This document shows positions 1-10,532 of a stretch of 64,000 nt of DNA, one piece after another; within the stretch, counting starts at the first letter, position 1, and the number at the start of each line of letters is the position of its first letter. The notes beneath the pieces are model-generated. The model did no database searches. It was not told the origin of the DNA and was given only the letters and a program-made list of their open reading frames with translations. Made by a program: the position numbers and the translations under genes. This DNA is from Trichuris trichiura (Eukaryota > Nematoda > Enoplea > Trichinellida > Trichuridae): positions 7,068,001-7,132,000 of the forward strand of contig JBAJFE010000014.1 in assembly GCA_037903355.1 (NCBI GenBank), given 5' to 3'.

Positions 1-682
1 TGTTCAACAGTGATTGTCATTGAAGCAGACGAACAGCATACATGCACTTTGCCCATGAAACGTTTCTTGCTTTTGAGTTTGGCAAATAGATATTATGCCT
101 TAGTTTTGACTTGAACTGCAATAGTTCAGTACGTTTTATAAATACGCCTTCACTACTTTGCATGGAAAGACGGTGTTTCTTTTAAAGTTTGCAGAGCTTT
201 CAGTGCCTCATAGTTCACCTCCTTCAGCATGAATTTCTTTCTCACCTGTGTCCCACTTACGTGGGGTCTGCATCTTCTGGCTCCACTTTCTGGTGCAGCA
301 GTAGTTTTTTCCAACCGGCTTGTCGCATCTTCCTAGGACAGTAACAGCCTGACGCTGGTGGTGCACGGTCTGGATTCGAATCATGGAACTGTAGATCCGT
401 AGCTCTCTTCTCGTGTAAACCGCTCAGCAACTTCGGACCCCTTCAGCAAAAATAGACGATTAAAAAGAGGCAGCAATGAAGACGAGCTTTACTTACAGAG
501 TAAACGTACTTTCGCAAGCGGTCCCGCCTCTGCAACTATTCAAACCTGCCCACATCGCAGTTAGATTTTTCAATATCCGTTGTTTTGCCCTACTTTGCGT
601 TGAAGATGGAGCAAGAAGTGTACTGCAACTTCCATGAATAAAACGTAAAAGAAGCGGTTCGCTTTAATATATGGCAATGAAG
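1..682. other. No recognised feature
   Basis: No exon, RNA gene or repeat terminus was recognised here. A 5' exon of the downstream astacin gene, encoding the signal peptide, might lie in or before this stretch, but no convincing one was found. Confidence 0.4.
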
Positions 683-1076
683 GGGGATCTTTAAAACGTT
701 ATCCCCGCCATTCCCGGCGGCGGCAACTTCATTGGGTAATACGTGATGAGACTACGTAAAGAAGTGTGAATAGCTGAGCAATTAGGACGGGCTGGACTAT
801 GCTGCGTCAGTGGCCCAATTTTGGCATATATTGTCACGCATGCGGTTACTAATCCTTGCGAAACAATGGTCAGTAACGGTATGAAACAGCTGCGCATAGA
901 TTGCTGGTACACGTGAGTAACTGTTTGCGCGCTTCGTCGATGCTGCCAGAAATTCTTTAACCGCAACCTGCTAATCCGATTACGTAAGCCAACGCGCACA
1001 ATATCCTCTAATCCCCACTTGACCTCCTTTGAAGTTGCGGCCGCCAGAACTGGCGGGGACAGAGTTTTAAAGACCC
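683..1076. mobile_element. Merlin-type MITE (394 bp)
   Basis: A short non-autonomous DNA transposon. Its imperfect terminal inverted repeats begin GGGGATCTTTAAAAC on the left and end as the complement of GGGTCTTTAAAACTC on the right. Further in, both ends share the block GGCGGCAACTTCA, which also occurs in the transposase-bearing Merlin copy at 12.5-14.6 kb. An 8-bp direct repeat CAATGAAG flanks it at 675-682 and 1077-1084, the duplication length expected of Merlin. The internal sequence encodes nothing recognisable. Confidence 0.8.
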
Positions 1077-1282
1077 CAATGAAGACCTACGCACCTTTCA
1101 CAAAGTTGCATATGCCACGTAAGTCGTATACCTAAGTTGACGCTGTCAGATGCCGGTTGCTGAAAGAAAGAAAGAGACGTGCTTTATGTTTTATTTTGTC
1201 TCACTTTCATGCAAATCGTATGGTAATTTTAGATTCATCATGTTGCGGGAATCAAACCTGACGTTCAGTTCTCTGCTTCTAG

Positions 1283-4200
1283 TCAGAAACAAGCAGTTAT
1301 TTTGGGTTTAAAGTTGGAAAACTTGAATGAAACCAAACGTCACAAGGCGACGCTCACCGCAGGCGACGTTGCTGGGTATTCACCTTTAATTAATAGAGGA
1401 GACATTAGAAAATCAAGCCTGGCAAAAGGAGCATCTCGCTCTGCAGTTCGTGAACTGGAGTACCGCTGGCCTGGTGGAGAAATTCCATACATTATATCAG
1501 AGCAGTACAATTCTGAATACAGAAAAATCATCACAGGAGCAATGGATGAAATTCAAGAAAAAACTTGTTTACGATTTATTCCGCGTGAATCCCAGAAGCA
1601 GCAGGATTATTTGTACATTGAACCTGTCGATGGCTGCTATTCCTTCATAGGTAGAATCGGAGGTGCACAGCAGGTATCCCTCGCAGATGAATGCATGGAG
1701 GTAACTAGTTAAGCCGATGAGTTGTTGTGCTTTCCACGCTTGCTGTTTGTTAGCCTTAAAAAGGTTTCGTCAATTAAGAAGAAGTTTTGCTTAGCTGGGT
1801 GGAGGCTGTGGCTCAATAGTAATCTGGCTTGCTTAATGTTTTTTGTTAATGCTGAAGGAAGTATGTAATAGAATTTTGACCATAATTTTTTAAAGATAAT
1901 AATTACTGTTTTGTAGATGCAACTTCTTGGTACGGGTCCGGGGAGTTTCATGTCAGGTTTCCTTCACGGAATGCTTGTCCCGTTGGAAAATTTTAATTTT
2001 ACCGGAGCATTCGGGTCAAACGCGACCCGTCTTCAGCGGTATTAAAATGACGTTATTTTAATGGAATAACTGCATCTTAATATCGCTGAAGACGGGTCAC
2101 GTTTGACTCGAAAGCTTCGGAAAAATTAAAATTTTCCAACGGGACAAACACTCCGTAAAAGAAACCTAACAATAATTACTGTTCAGCTAATAACGTTGTT
2201 TTTTCTTTTTCGCCAATACCAAGTATGCTACTACTGAAAACATTTCTTGTTTGCACATTTGGTCTTCATTTACGTTATCCAGTTTTTGCAGGTGGCATGT
2301 TTTACTTTTCGTAACTGCTTCATATGTTGAAAAGGGAGTGTCTTTTAACTGTCCTTGGAAGCACCTTTAACCCCTATCATGACTTTAATTCGTTACGGCA
2401 CAAAGCTGAGCTCAAGGTTAGAAACGCTTCATTATCGGAAAATCAGCTTCAATCATCCGTTATAGCTTTAACTCATGTTACCAGAACTCGCTACATATGG
2501 TGATTTGGTAAGAGAAGACGAACTTAATGTTGCAAGAGAGCGACCTAAAATTTGCTAGTCACCGTTACTGAACCTGTCCTTGTTTAAAGTCTGAATGCTG
2601 ACTTTGTTTGATTTAAAACTAGGAACGTAGCATTTTTGAGAAACCTTTTTATTTTGTGTAAACGCTCTCAATGGGCAAACTGGTCGCTTGAAGAAGCATG
2701 TTCACCCCATTTATAGTTACCTATAAGATGTCGAAAAACGAGAAACTGTCACTAGTGCTTCATGAATACTGGGTGTTTTGTAACGGGTTGAATTTTCATG
2801 GTTGTAAGGTCTTCTACGGCTTTTCCCGTTTTTTTAGAAGGCTTTCCCTTCTACGGCTTCTCGGCGTCTCGGCTTTCCCTTCTACGGCTTTTCCCGTTTT
2901 AAAAAAACGGGAAAAGCCGTAGAAGACCTTACAACAACTAGTGCTTCATGCATAAATGAATTGTAAATGATGATAATCATGAGTTACCATTCATTTTGTA
3001 TCCCTGAAGACGGCGCTACAGGATTCAGAAAACATCAGTCAATAAAAGCTTTTATTTTCCAACCGCCCAGTCACAAAAAAAATGAAAATGGTAATTTTCA
3101 TCATTACTTCGTACGGTATGTTTTCTTGCCCGTTGATGAGTTCTGAAATTAAACCGAAGCAAATGCCCTACCAACGGATGGATGAGCAATTATTAAGGAA
3201 AAATACAGAACAAGTACTTAAACAGTTCGGAGCTTTCGGGACTAACCTTGTCCCGTCGTCAGCGATGGTGGTAATGGTACTTTTACTCCGATGTTAGGCT
3301 ATTTATAGGTACTGAGGGGGTGCCAGTCGGTATGGAACAACATCCCGTTTTACTGATAATAGATGTCCATATCGAGCTGACCTCCACCCCTTTGTCACGA
3401 TTAATGGACATGTTGGACATGGACACGGACATGTTATTGCGAATGAACAGGGACTCCTTTATTTGCCGAAGGTGAAAATGGCTCTCGCGGCAAATGATGG
3501 ATGGGTGCAGGTCACGTGAACATTGAGAGGAATGCTCAGCAACCGCGGAGGTGTTCTTCGCTTTTTCCATGGCTTGTAAAGGCGGAATGGTTCTAGGGCG
3601 TCCCCGACGTATCCTGTATATTCCATTCAAAAGTACCATTACCACCATCGCTGACGACGGGACAAGGTTAGTCCCGAAAGCTCCGAACTGTTTAAGTACT
3701 TGTTCTGTATTTTTCCTTAATAATTGCTCATCCATCCGTTGGTAGGGCATTTGCTTCGGTTTAATTTCAGAACTCATCAACGGGCAAGAAAACATACCGT
3801 ACGAAGTAGTGATGAAAATCTATTGCCCCGTTAAGAAGCACCCTGTCTTCAAGATGAAAATGGTAATATTATTAGTTGTAGGGTACAAGAACTAAAAACC
3901 GTTTACTGATTCAACGCAAACTGAGTTAAGAATAATTTGTGTGTGACTTCCAGTTAAATATGGATATACGGTAATTGTGTGCTCAGGTTTAATTGTGAAA
4001 CATGCATCCTACATTAATATTAACTGAGTTTGAATGGAAATAGAATTTAGTGGAGATCATTAACCTTTACTGCAGAAGACGGGTTAAGAGTAGATCCAAA
4101 TACTCTTGTGCATCTTGAAGACTGGGTGCTTCTTAACGGGACGATGGATTTTCATAACTTCTTTGTACGGTATGTTCTCTTGCCCGTTGATGGAGTCTGG

Positions 4201-5218
4201 AATTAAACTGAAGCAAGTGCCCTACCAACGGATGGCTGAGCAATTATTAAGGAAAATTCAGAACAAACACTTAACAGATTCGTAGCTTTCGGGGCTAACC
4301 TTGTCCCATCGTCAGCGATGGTGGTAATGACACTAGACCCGCATTTTTTATTTGGATACTAACACTGCACCTTTCGTACGCCTTTGTTAGTTTGACATTA
4401 TGTTTATACAACCTGCTATACATAAACATAAGGTTTTTGATTAAATGCCCTGAAAGCTTTACGCAAACAAAACGTACTTTTTGTATTTAACTACTCTTAT
4501 AAAACCTCTTAGACTGACAGAATTTGTATTTGTTCTAGCTAAACATTCTGAATTTGTTGTCAACTGGCGACTGCTGGTAAAAACAAAAAATTGTTATTCT
4601 CTTAGCTCTCAGTACGTAAAAGAACGAATGTAACGGTCTCTAATCAATCATTTCTCAGTACTAAATCTCGAAAACGCGTACATGGCTCGCTCATTCCCCT
4701 TTTTATAGCACGGAGTCATCGTCCATGAACTTATGCATGCTACTGGTTTCATTCATGAACATAACAGAAGTGACCGAGACAGATACGTAAAAGTGCTGTG
4801 GAAGAATGTAATTTCTGGAATGGAGACAGAGTTTGCCAAGCAAAGCGATCAGATTTACGACACACTTGGTTTCCCTTATGACTACAACAGCGTAATGCAT
4901 TACGAACTAACTGCGTTCTCACGTAATGGCAAACCGGTTATGGAGTTACTAAAACCATCCTACGGCGAAGTAGGTCAAAGAGGTGGCCTTAGTGCTTCAG
5001 ATGTTCAAAAGATAAACAGGTTATATAACTGTCGCAAGCAAACTACTGCGTTATACACAAGAAAGGAAGAAGGAAATGAATTACCAGCCATTTCGCCTGA
5101 AGTCTGTGAAGATCTGAGTGGTCATTGTGCTGAGTGGTTACAACGTGGGTTCTGTATTTCTGTCTCGCATCGAGCTTACACTGCAAAAATATGCCGAAAG
5201 TCCTGTAATTTCTGTTGA
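1283..5218 (+). CDS. Astacin zinc metalloprotease with ShKT domain, two exons seen
   Basis: Predicted secreted zinc endopeptidase of the astacin family. Exon A (1283-1700) follows a CTGCTTCTAG acceptor. It encodes part of the propeptide and the N-terminal catalytic half, including WPGG.IPY and a cysteine in a QQVSLADEC context, and ends at a GTAACT donor. Exon B (4709-5218) follows TTTTATAG and joins in phase 0. It carries the complete zinc site HELMHATGFIHEHNRSDRD, the Met-turn SVMHY and a terminal six-cysteine ShKT module, then TGA. No in-frame ATG or signal peptide lies in exon A, so at least one upstream exon is missing. The 3,008-bp intron is filled by four hairpin-type elements, whereas other introns in the window are about 50 bp. 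All catalytic residues are present and both exons are open, so the gene is probably functional. Confidence 0.88.
1911..2170. mobile_element. Hairpin retroelement (260 bp) with 13-bp target duplication
   Basis: Two long inverted arms surround a central AT-rich spacer. Both arms hold the block TGTCCCGTTGGAAAATT and a hammerhead-like core, at 2009-2036 on the minus strand (with GAAT in place of GAAA) and at 2086-2113 on the plus strand. The direct repeat AATAATTACTGTT occurs at 1898-1910 and 2171-2183. It sits inside the astacin intron. No coding capacity. Confidence 0.8.
2086..2113 (+). ncRNA. Hammerhead-like core
   Basis: CTGAAGA, one unpaired C, stem GGGTC (2094-2098), loop, GACTC (2105-2109), then GAAA. 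The stem has one G-U pair. Neither stem I nor a closed stem III is evident, so self-cleavage is not shown. Confidence 0.45.
2765..2936. mobile_element. Hairpin retroelement (172 bp) with 14-bp target duplication
   Basis: It starts with a GGGTGTTTTGTAACGGG block. The block GTAAGGTCTTCTACGG is repeated in inverted orientation at the far end, with several CTTCTACGGCTTTTCCC units between. The perfect direct repeat ACTAGTGCTTCATG flanks it at 2751-2764 and 2937-2950. It lies in the astacin intron. A minimal relative is at 57107-57168. It lacks the CTGANGA core. Confidence 0.8.
3234..3262 (-). ncRNA. Hammerhead-like core, left arm
   Basis: Read on the minus strand: CTGACGA, C, GGGAC, a 7-nt loop, GTCCC, GAAA. 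Stem II is perfectly paired. It is the mirror copy of the core at 3651-3679. Confidence 0.45.
3651..3679 (+). ncRNA. Hammerhead-like core, right arm
   Basis: CTGACGA (3651-3657), unpaired C, GGGAC (3659-3663), loop, GTCCC (3671-3675), GAAA (3676-3679), followed by GCTCCG. The stem differs from the GGGTC:GACCC type found in sister elements, but the pairing is kept. Confidence 0.5.
4114..4330 (-). mobile_element. Single-arm hairpin element fragment
   Basis: One arm of the same family as 3096-3853. It begins CTTGAAGACTGGGTGC, continues through TTAACGGGACGATGG and ends after a hammerhead-like core at 4287-4315 (minus strand, CTGACGA...GAAA, one mismatch in stem II). No second arm and no target duplication were found, so the copy is truncated or recombined. 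It lies in the astacin intron. Confidence 0.65.
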
Positions 5219-6519
5219 ACTTTCCCGTCGCTGTTCACTCAAAGAACTGCTACGTTTCACTGAGAAATTATTGAGAACATTAATTGGATAATTCATTATT
5301 GAGAACAGGACTATAAAGTTCTGCCCTATGACAAGCCCTGTTGAAAGGACAAAGAGTGATCTATATTTCATACATTCTTCAACTCGTGTAATAACCTCAG
5401 CAAGTTTTGCATTCACTACAGCTGTTTTTTCTGCCAATAGTTATTCGCGGACACGCCCTGTAAAAATTGAACTGAATTTCCTATCATCCAAAAATTAGAA
5501 ACTGAGGCAACTGTATGATTGCACCTAATTTAAGGCTTTCAAATAAGCTTATGCGTTCGAAATTAAATGTTTTGGCGAAGACATTTTATATATTTCTGTC
5601 ATTGCATTGTAAACTACTAGAAAAATCAGTTCCAGAGATACTCACTATCAAGAATACTAACGTTAATATAATGAAAAGTAATTAATAGACTTCTGCTTTA
5701 CAACTTTCATACCGCCAAAATGACTGCCGATCTCAAAATACGTTGTTTCTACGCAATTCTTTACTGCTAAAAAATTAAGGCGCAAGCAACGACTGCGAAA
5801 CGTAGCTGTGGTAGAATTGCTGCGGGAGAGCGTGGCTGCTTCAACGATTCCTTGAGTTTGTGCGGTGGAGTTTATTGCGGAAGATATGCGTGGCATAACA
5901 AATGTACACAACGATACACGTAACGGTCTGTCGTTCGGCCTCTCTTTCGGTCTCTCGTTTCTACTGCTTCTGCCCGTCGGCACGCGTGCTTTTATACCCC
6001 TCCGCAGTTGTTTTACAGAAAGATTATGGGCGTTCATCCGCTTCGGTCGCCGCTTGAGGCGGTTAGCCTACAAAGATTACGCCCAAGCACTTGCATCTCT
6101 ACGCTGCATGCGGCTTTTCGGTAATAGGCGGATTACCGGGAGCGCGCATGCCTATGTGCCACGGGCAACCGTTTGGTGGACCACGAATTGCTACCACCCG
6201 CCTGCGTCCGCAGCTTGAAGTGCCATGCCTTGGCATTCATTAAACGTGCGGATCAAGCCACACAGGCGGTCGTGGCGGTTCTTGAAAGGCCTACCCAATT
6301 AGCAGGTAGGGAGCCGACTTGTTTACCACAGTACTTGAGAGAAAAGGCCAGCCAGGAAAAAAACAAAACGAATTTTAAGTGAGAAACGGATACAGAGCAC
6401 ACTGTGGGCGGTATAGATCAACGGCAGAAGGACCGGCACAGGCAAATTAATTTATCATTTTTTCATTGGTTGGCAGTGCTTTCATTTTCGCCGGAACATA
6501 CGCTAATAGATAGAATGGA
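5219..6519. other. No recognised feature
   Basis: 3' flank of the astacin gene. No coding exon, RNA gene or element terminus was recognised. Open frames here have no family signature. Confidence 0.4.
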
Positions 6520-6776
6520 TCTACTCCTATACCGCCCCACCGGAAGTCAGCGCGGCAACTTCAGAGGGTAATGCGCGACGCTAATGCGGACTGATGCGGT
6601 TACTGACCCCTGCAAACGAGTGAAGGTGAGGGAATTGAACAGCTGCGCATGGATTGCTGGTACAGTGGGAACACAATGGGCTAGCAGCGATGCACGCTAG
6701 GGGTTCCGTTAGTGACCTGCGGAATACCTGCTGAAGAATTCCATTATTTTATGCGTTATGTCTACGTGAAAGACAT
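6520..6776. mobile_element. Merlin-related remnant
   Basis: Shares GCGGCAACTTCA and GGATTGCTGGTAC with the Merlin elements at 683, 12.5 kb and 45.5-47.7 kb. Ends and target duplication could not be placed. It has no coding capacity. Confidence 0.45.
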
Positions 6777-7045
6777 CGTGGACCGCCTGCGCCTGTCTAC
6801 GCGCCGCAGTGAACGATACGTAGTTTGTTAACGTTTAGTTTTTCTGTGTGCGTCAATATCCTCAAATTGCGCTCGCCCTGGGTGAGCGCACCGCCTGCGC
6901 CTGTCTCCATCGCTCACTGAACGGTATGCAGTTTCTTCACGGTTATTTTCTCTACGCGCGTTACTATCGCCAGGTTGAACCCGCCCTGAATGAACACACC
7001 GCCTGCACCAGTCGGCGCGCCTAAGTGAACGGTATGTACGCTTTT
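6777..7045. repeat. Degenerate tandem repeat, about 108-bp unit
   Basis: Three imperfect copies, starting near 6777, 6888 and 6993, each carry a CACCGCCTGCGCC-like block, then TGAACGGTATG-like sequence and a T-rich stretch. Similar sequence occurs once inside the Merlin element near 12.8 kb, so the array probably belongs to Merlin-derived DNA. Confidence 0.5.
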
Positions 7046-7100
7046 TTACGTTCAGTTTTTCTTTTTTGCCCTTAACTAAACGTAAGCCAACACATAAATC

Positions 7101-7123
7101 TACGTTTAGGCTTAGGCTTAGGC
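7101..7123. repeat. Interstitial TTAGGC repeats
   Basis: Three tandem TTAGGC-type units lie directly before the hAT terminus at 7124. Related GTTAGGC and CTTAGGCTTAGGC sequence lies just past the right hAT end (11905-11975). TTAGGC is the usual nematode telomere unit. This is a short internal tract, not a chromosome end. Confidence 0.6.
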
Positions 7124-7566
7124 CAGTGTTTCTCATGGTGGGTCAGGTGCCCCACCAGGGAAGCCCTTTTAAAATCCACGGGGGGCAACGCGCCAGGGGG
7201 CACGCTGGGTGGGGCACGCTGGGGGGGCACGCTGGGGGGGCACATGCCCTACCTAGGCCGTCGCGTTGTGGGGAATCGGAAAGTGAAGCTTGAGGGTCAG
7301 ATATTGTGCATACTGCTTGAAATAACGTTTCTGCTATGCGTGATGCCGGCTACCCCACAATCCACCACATGAACCAATCACCGCTCGTGAAAATGACCAT
7401 TCAGAACACGCGGCAGAAGGGATCGCATGTTTGACACCGTGACCTTCCCCGCGGTGGCTTGAGTAAGGGAAGTTTTCTGCCGTGAAGCATTGAGCGCAGA
7501 GCACATAACTCACATGAGAGAACAGTTGCCCGCGTTATCAGAATGCTCCATAGTTTTTGCGATATA

Positions 7567-7900
7567 TGTGGCAATGCTGGCCAGTGAACCGGACCCCCCT
7601 CAGGGCATAGTGGGATGACGCCTCGCACTGCCTGGCGTCGACGTCGTCCTCCCTGTGGTGCAAGGGATGCGGCCCTATCGAGGCCGCGTCTAGCGGACGA
7701 GGTCACCTCCTTGATGATGCGCGACCTCGCTCCAGGTTACTGACCAACGAGCCGTTCACCTCAGAATGGCCCCATAATCGTCTATATAAGATTACGGGAG
7801 CTGGGGCGTAGGGACTCTTTCCTCTATCGTGTACTCGCATACATCAGTAAACAGTTCAGTGAATCGAAGCATTCGTTCTTGGCGCAAGTGTTCTCCCACA
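7567..7900 (+). repeat. 5' LTR (334 bp)
   Basis: Begins TGTGGCAATG and ends GTTCTCCCACA. Same length as the 3' LTR, with six substitutions and no gaps between them. Confidence 0.95.
7783..7789 (+). promoter_or_regulatory. Putative TATA box of the 5' LTR
   Basis: TATATAA within the LTR, about 110 bp before its end and about 150 bp upstream of gag. The same sequence is in the 3' LTR near 10749. No initiator was identified. Confidence 0.5.
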
Positions 7901-7931
7901 AGCTATCGAGGCTTTAACGGACGGAATCAGT

Positions 7932-8693
7932 ATGGACAAGTCACTAGACTTGAGACTGATCCCAGAATATGACGGGACGGCAAAACAGTCGATCGCAGAA
8001 TGGCTCGAGAAGGTCGAGCTGGTTTGCAAGCTGCGTGGAATCGACAACATTGCTGAAGTCATACCCCTACGCCTTACGGACGGCGCCTTTGCTGTTTACT
8101 TGCAGTTGTCAGATGACGAAAGGAAGAGCCCTCCTAGGCTGAAGGATGCGCTGCTCGCTGCTTTCGCGGTAGATCCTTATGACGCCTATGAAGAGTTTAT
8201 CGCAAGAAGGCTTGGAGCCTCTGAAGTGCCTGACGTTTTCCTAGCTGATCTTCGAAGACTGGCGTCTCTTTTCGGAGGTGTACCGGAGAAAACCCTTGTT
8301 TGTGCTTTTGTAGCTGGGTTGCCAGAGAGTCTTCAACGGCTGCTGAAAGCCGGCGCGCAAATGGAGGATCTCAACCTCAGTCAGATTCTCGCCCGCGTAC
8401 GGGCGATGACAAAGGAAGAACGCAATACGAGCGTTAAGGAGCTGTGTCTCGGAACCAGGAACTCAAGGACACGGCCAAAAGCAGGCGTCTCGAAGCGACG
8501 ATGCTTTAGGTGCAATAGTCCGAACCATTTCGTGAGAGACTGCACTGCTCCACGTCAGAGTTCCAGCATAAGCAAGAAAGGCTTCAGTGCTACCGCTTCC
8601 AAGCATCAGGGAAACGGACACGGGGAGGAGCTGTCAGCGCCAGTCTCCTCCCCAGGCACAGCGCAATTGGAACGCTGCCAACTGTTCGAATGA
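7932..8693 (+). CDS. Retrotransposon Gag with zinc knuckle
   Basis: A 253-residue structural protein, predicted to package element RNA. The first half is a capsid-like helical region. Near residues 191-204 there is a CCHC zinc knuckle of the form C-x2-C-x4-H-x4-C (CFRCNSPNHFVRDC), followed by a serine-rich tail. The start is the ATG 31 bp after the 5' LTR. The stop codon overlaps the Pol ATG as ATGA (8690-8693), which suggests Pol is made by termination and restart rather than by a frameshift. The frame is fully open. Confidence 0.85.
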   Translation: MDKSLDLRLIPEYDGTAKQSIAEWLEKVELVCKLRGIDNIAEVIPLRLTDGAFAVYLQLSDDERKSPPRLKDALLAAFAVDPYDAYEEFIARRLGASEVPDVFLADLRRLASLFGGVPEKTLVCAFVAGLPESLQRLLKAGAQMEDLNLSQILARVRAMTKEERNTSVKELCLGTRNSRTRPKAGVSKRRCFRCNSPNHFVRDCTAPRQSSSISKKGFSATASKHQGNGHGEELSAPVSSPGTAQLERCQLFE

Positions 8694-10519
8694 TGGTCGA
8701 TGGCGTGCAACGCACGGTCCTGGTCGACACCGGGAGTTCCAAGTGCATTGCTCATCATTCAAGTTGCAGAAGGTGGAAAGGGCCGGCCATCGACGTAGTC
8801 GCCGTTAACGGTAAGAAGTTGAACTGCCGAGGTTCAGGTACTGTGCGTCTCGGTCCGGTCGAAGGTAGTCAAGTCACTGTCGAAGCAATCGTAACCCATA
8901 CTAAGCCGCTGGGTTTCGACTTCATTCTCGGAATGAACGCAGTGACGGCCCTAGGCGGAGTGTCGATCAGCCCTCGACGCCGCGTGAGATTTGGAACGAA
9001 GCGCGAGGAGATCGGTGCCGCAGGCGTTGCCAGCAGAAAGTTGGAGGGTAAAGACTTCGCGCTGACATATGACCCTGTCGTCCGTTGCCGGACCGCTGCT
9101 TGGAGATGGTCCGACGGTAAAGGACCGGATGTCCTCCGGAACAAGGTCAAAGAATGTGCGCCAGCGGCCGGAGCCAAGACCGTATACAGAGAAGGGTTGC
9201 GGAATTGGACTGAAAACGACTGGTTAGTGCCGTGCGTTGAAAGGAAGCACGGACCAGCGAAAGGGCCGTTGTGCAAGCCCCCTGAGCGCGTATGCGACGG
9301 TACGCGCGTTCTCAGGTTGAGAGTCTGGGGGGAGCGCGACCGACTGATGTGCCGAAGGAACGCCAAGGCAGGCGATGTACCGCAGCGATTGTCCCGGCGA
9401 TCAGAGTTCTCCTACTGCGGCAGACTGACACGAGTTCCCCACCGATGGTTGGCGTTCGCCTCTGCGGCTAATAAGCCCGTCTGCGCAGCGGCCGGCGACG
9501 GAAGCGCCGAACAGTGGATAAGCAGAGTCCATCACGCTGCGGGCCACCCAGGTGTGAGGAGGACAGTCTACTTCGCCAGAAGGATCCAACCGACGGTATC
9601 CAAACGACTGGTGCGTCAGGTCGTGACCGACTGCGAAGTCTGTCGAACGGTTGATCCTGCACCGGTGAAATGGAAACGTGGCACCTTGGCAGTGCAGGAA
9701 ACATGGCGCAGAGTCGGCATGGATATAACGCACTACCACGGGAGGCCTTACCTCACCCTGATAGACTGCGGCCCTTCGAGGTTTGCAGTCTGGCGGTCGC
9801 TAAGGCTTCAGGCTAGTGCGGATGTCGTGCAGGAACTCGAAGCCGTGTTCTGCGAACGCGGCGCGCCGGAAGAGCTCCTAGCGGATAACGACACCGCGTT
9901 CAAGAGCAAGATGTTTGCGCAACTGATGTTGCGATGGAGTGTGAACCTTCAGTTTCGGTGCGCCTACGTACCGTCTGGAAACGGCATCGCGGAACGATGC
10001 CATCGCACGGTGAAAGTTATAGCCACAAGAAAAGGCTGTTCAATCGCCGAAGCTGTGTACCTATATAATGTGACGCCGCGTGACGACCGCAAGGCCCAGT
10101 CAGCTCCGGCTAGTGGGATATATAGGTACGAGGTCCGGCTCCGGGGGATCGACCAACCACGGAAGGAAGAGCAGCCCGAGAGTGGTCCTTACGCGGTTGG
10201 CGATAAAGTATGGATCAAGCCGCCTGGAGCTCGGTGTGACACTCGTTACCGACCAGGTATGATTACCGGCACTCTGTCCCGGCAGGCTGCCGTCGTCAAT
10301 GGGACTCCCCGTCATGTCCGCGATCTTCGCCGCCGCCCGCATTCAGAAGAAGTGGGAGGTGAAGAACACCAAGCGGAGGACCAGGACGATAATTTAATCG
10401 TCCTCTTTCCGGGAAAAGACCAGGCAGGATCAGATCATGCGATGCAGTCTGCGACTGGTGAACCCAGGCGGTCTGCACGAATTCGCAGGCCGCGCCTCCC
10501 CCAATGCTGTGATCAGTAA
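8690..10519 (+). CDS. Retrotransposon Pol: aspartic protease and integrase, RT/RNase H deleted
   Basis: An intact 609-residue frame. Residues about 8-100 are a retropepsin (active site LVDTGSS, then the ILGMNAV flap-distal block). Residues about 120-175 look like the segment that precedes RT in Ty3-like Pol (AAWRWSDGKGPD..., NDWLVP). Residues about 210-255 look like the segment between RT and RNase H (LSRRSEFSYCGRL). The RT palm, including any YxDD box, and RNase H are absent. The integrase follows with an HHCC finger (HHAAGHPG...CEVC) and the catalytic D, D, E in MDITH, ADNDTAF and GIAERCHR. The open frame across the deletion junctions argues that the deleted form has been propagated. Confidence 0.85.
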   Translation: MMVDGVQRTVLVDTGSSKCIAHHSSCRRWKGPAIDVVAVNGKKLNCRGSGTVRLGPVEGSQVTVEAIVTHTKPLGFDFILGMNAVTALGGVSISPRRRVRFGTKREEIGAAGVASRKLEGKDFALTYDPVVRCRTAAWRWSDGKGPDVLRNKVKECAPAAGAKTVYREGLRNWTENDWLVPCVERKHGPAKGPLCKPPERVCDGTRVLRLRVWGERDRLMCRRNAKAGDVPQRLSRRSEFSYCGRLTRVPHRWLAFASAANKPVCAAAGDGSAEQWISRVHHAAGHPGVRRTVYFARRIQPTVSKRLVRQVVTDCEVCRTVDPAPVKWKRGTLAVQETWRRVGMDITHYHGRPYLTLIDCGPSRFAVWRSLRLQASADVVQELEAVFCERGAPEELLADNDTAFKSKMFAQLMLRWSVNLQFRCAYVPSGNGIAERCHRTVKVIATRKGCSIAEAVYLYNVTPRDDRKAQSAPASGIYRYEVRLRGIDQPRKEEQPESGPYAVGDKVWIKPPGARCDTRYRPGMITGTLSRQAAVVNGTPRHVRDLRRRPHSEEVGGEEHQAEDQDDNLIVLFPGKDQAGSDHAMQSATGEPRRSARIRRPRLPQCCDQ

Positions 10520-10532
10520 GATCAGGGGGGAG

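Larger units (their letters stand above)
3096..3853. mobile_element. Hairpin retroelement (758 bp) with 14-bp target duplication
   Basis: Near-identical inverted arms of about 190 bp (about 3098-3285 and 3629-3815) enclose a 340-bp unique centre. Both arms carry the hammerhead-like core. The right end reads AACGGGGC inverted, followed by CACCCTGTCTTCAAG. The perfect direct repeat ATGAAAATGGTAAT occurs at 3082-3095 and 3854-3867. Near-identity of the arms makes this one of the younger copies. Open frames across the arms are by-products and are not genes. Confidence 0.85.

Noticed and set aside
3082..3795. Open frames of 71 and 170 codons with a shared MPYQRMDEQLL block on both strands
   Set aside because: They are the two inverted arms of one hairpin element read in opposite directions; the same block recurs in other copies.
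6777..7045. CRISPR-like array
   Set aside because: Three degenerate units of about 108 bp without short conserved repeats and unique spacers, in eukaryotic DNA.
7401..7706. Antisense frame repeated almost identically at 10430-10672
   Set aside because: It lies mostly in the LTR, so it occurs twice only because the LTRs are duplicates. It has no family signature.
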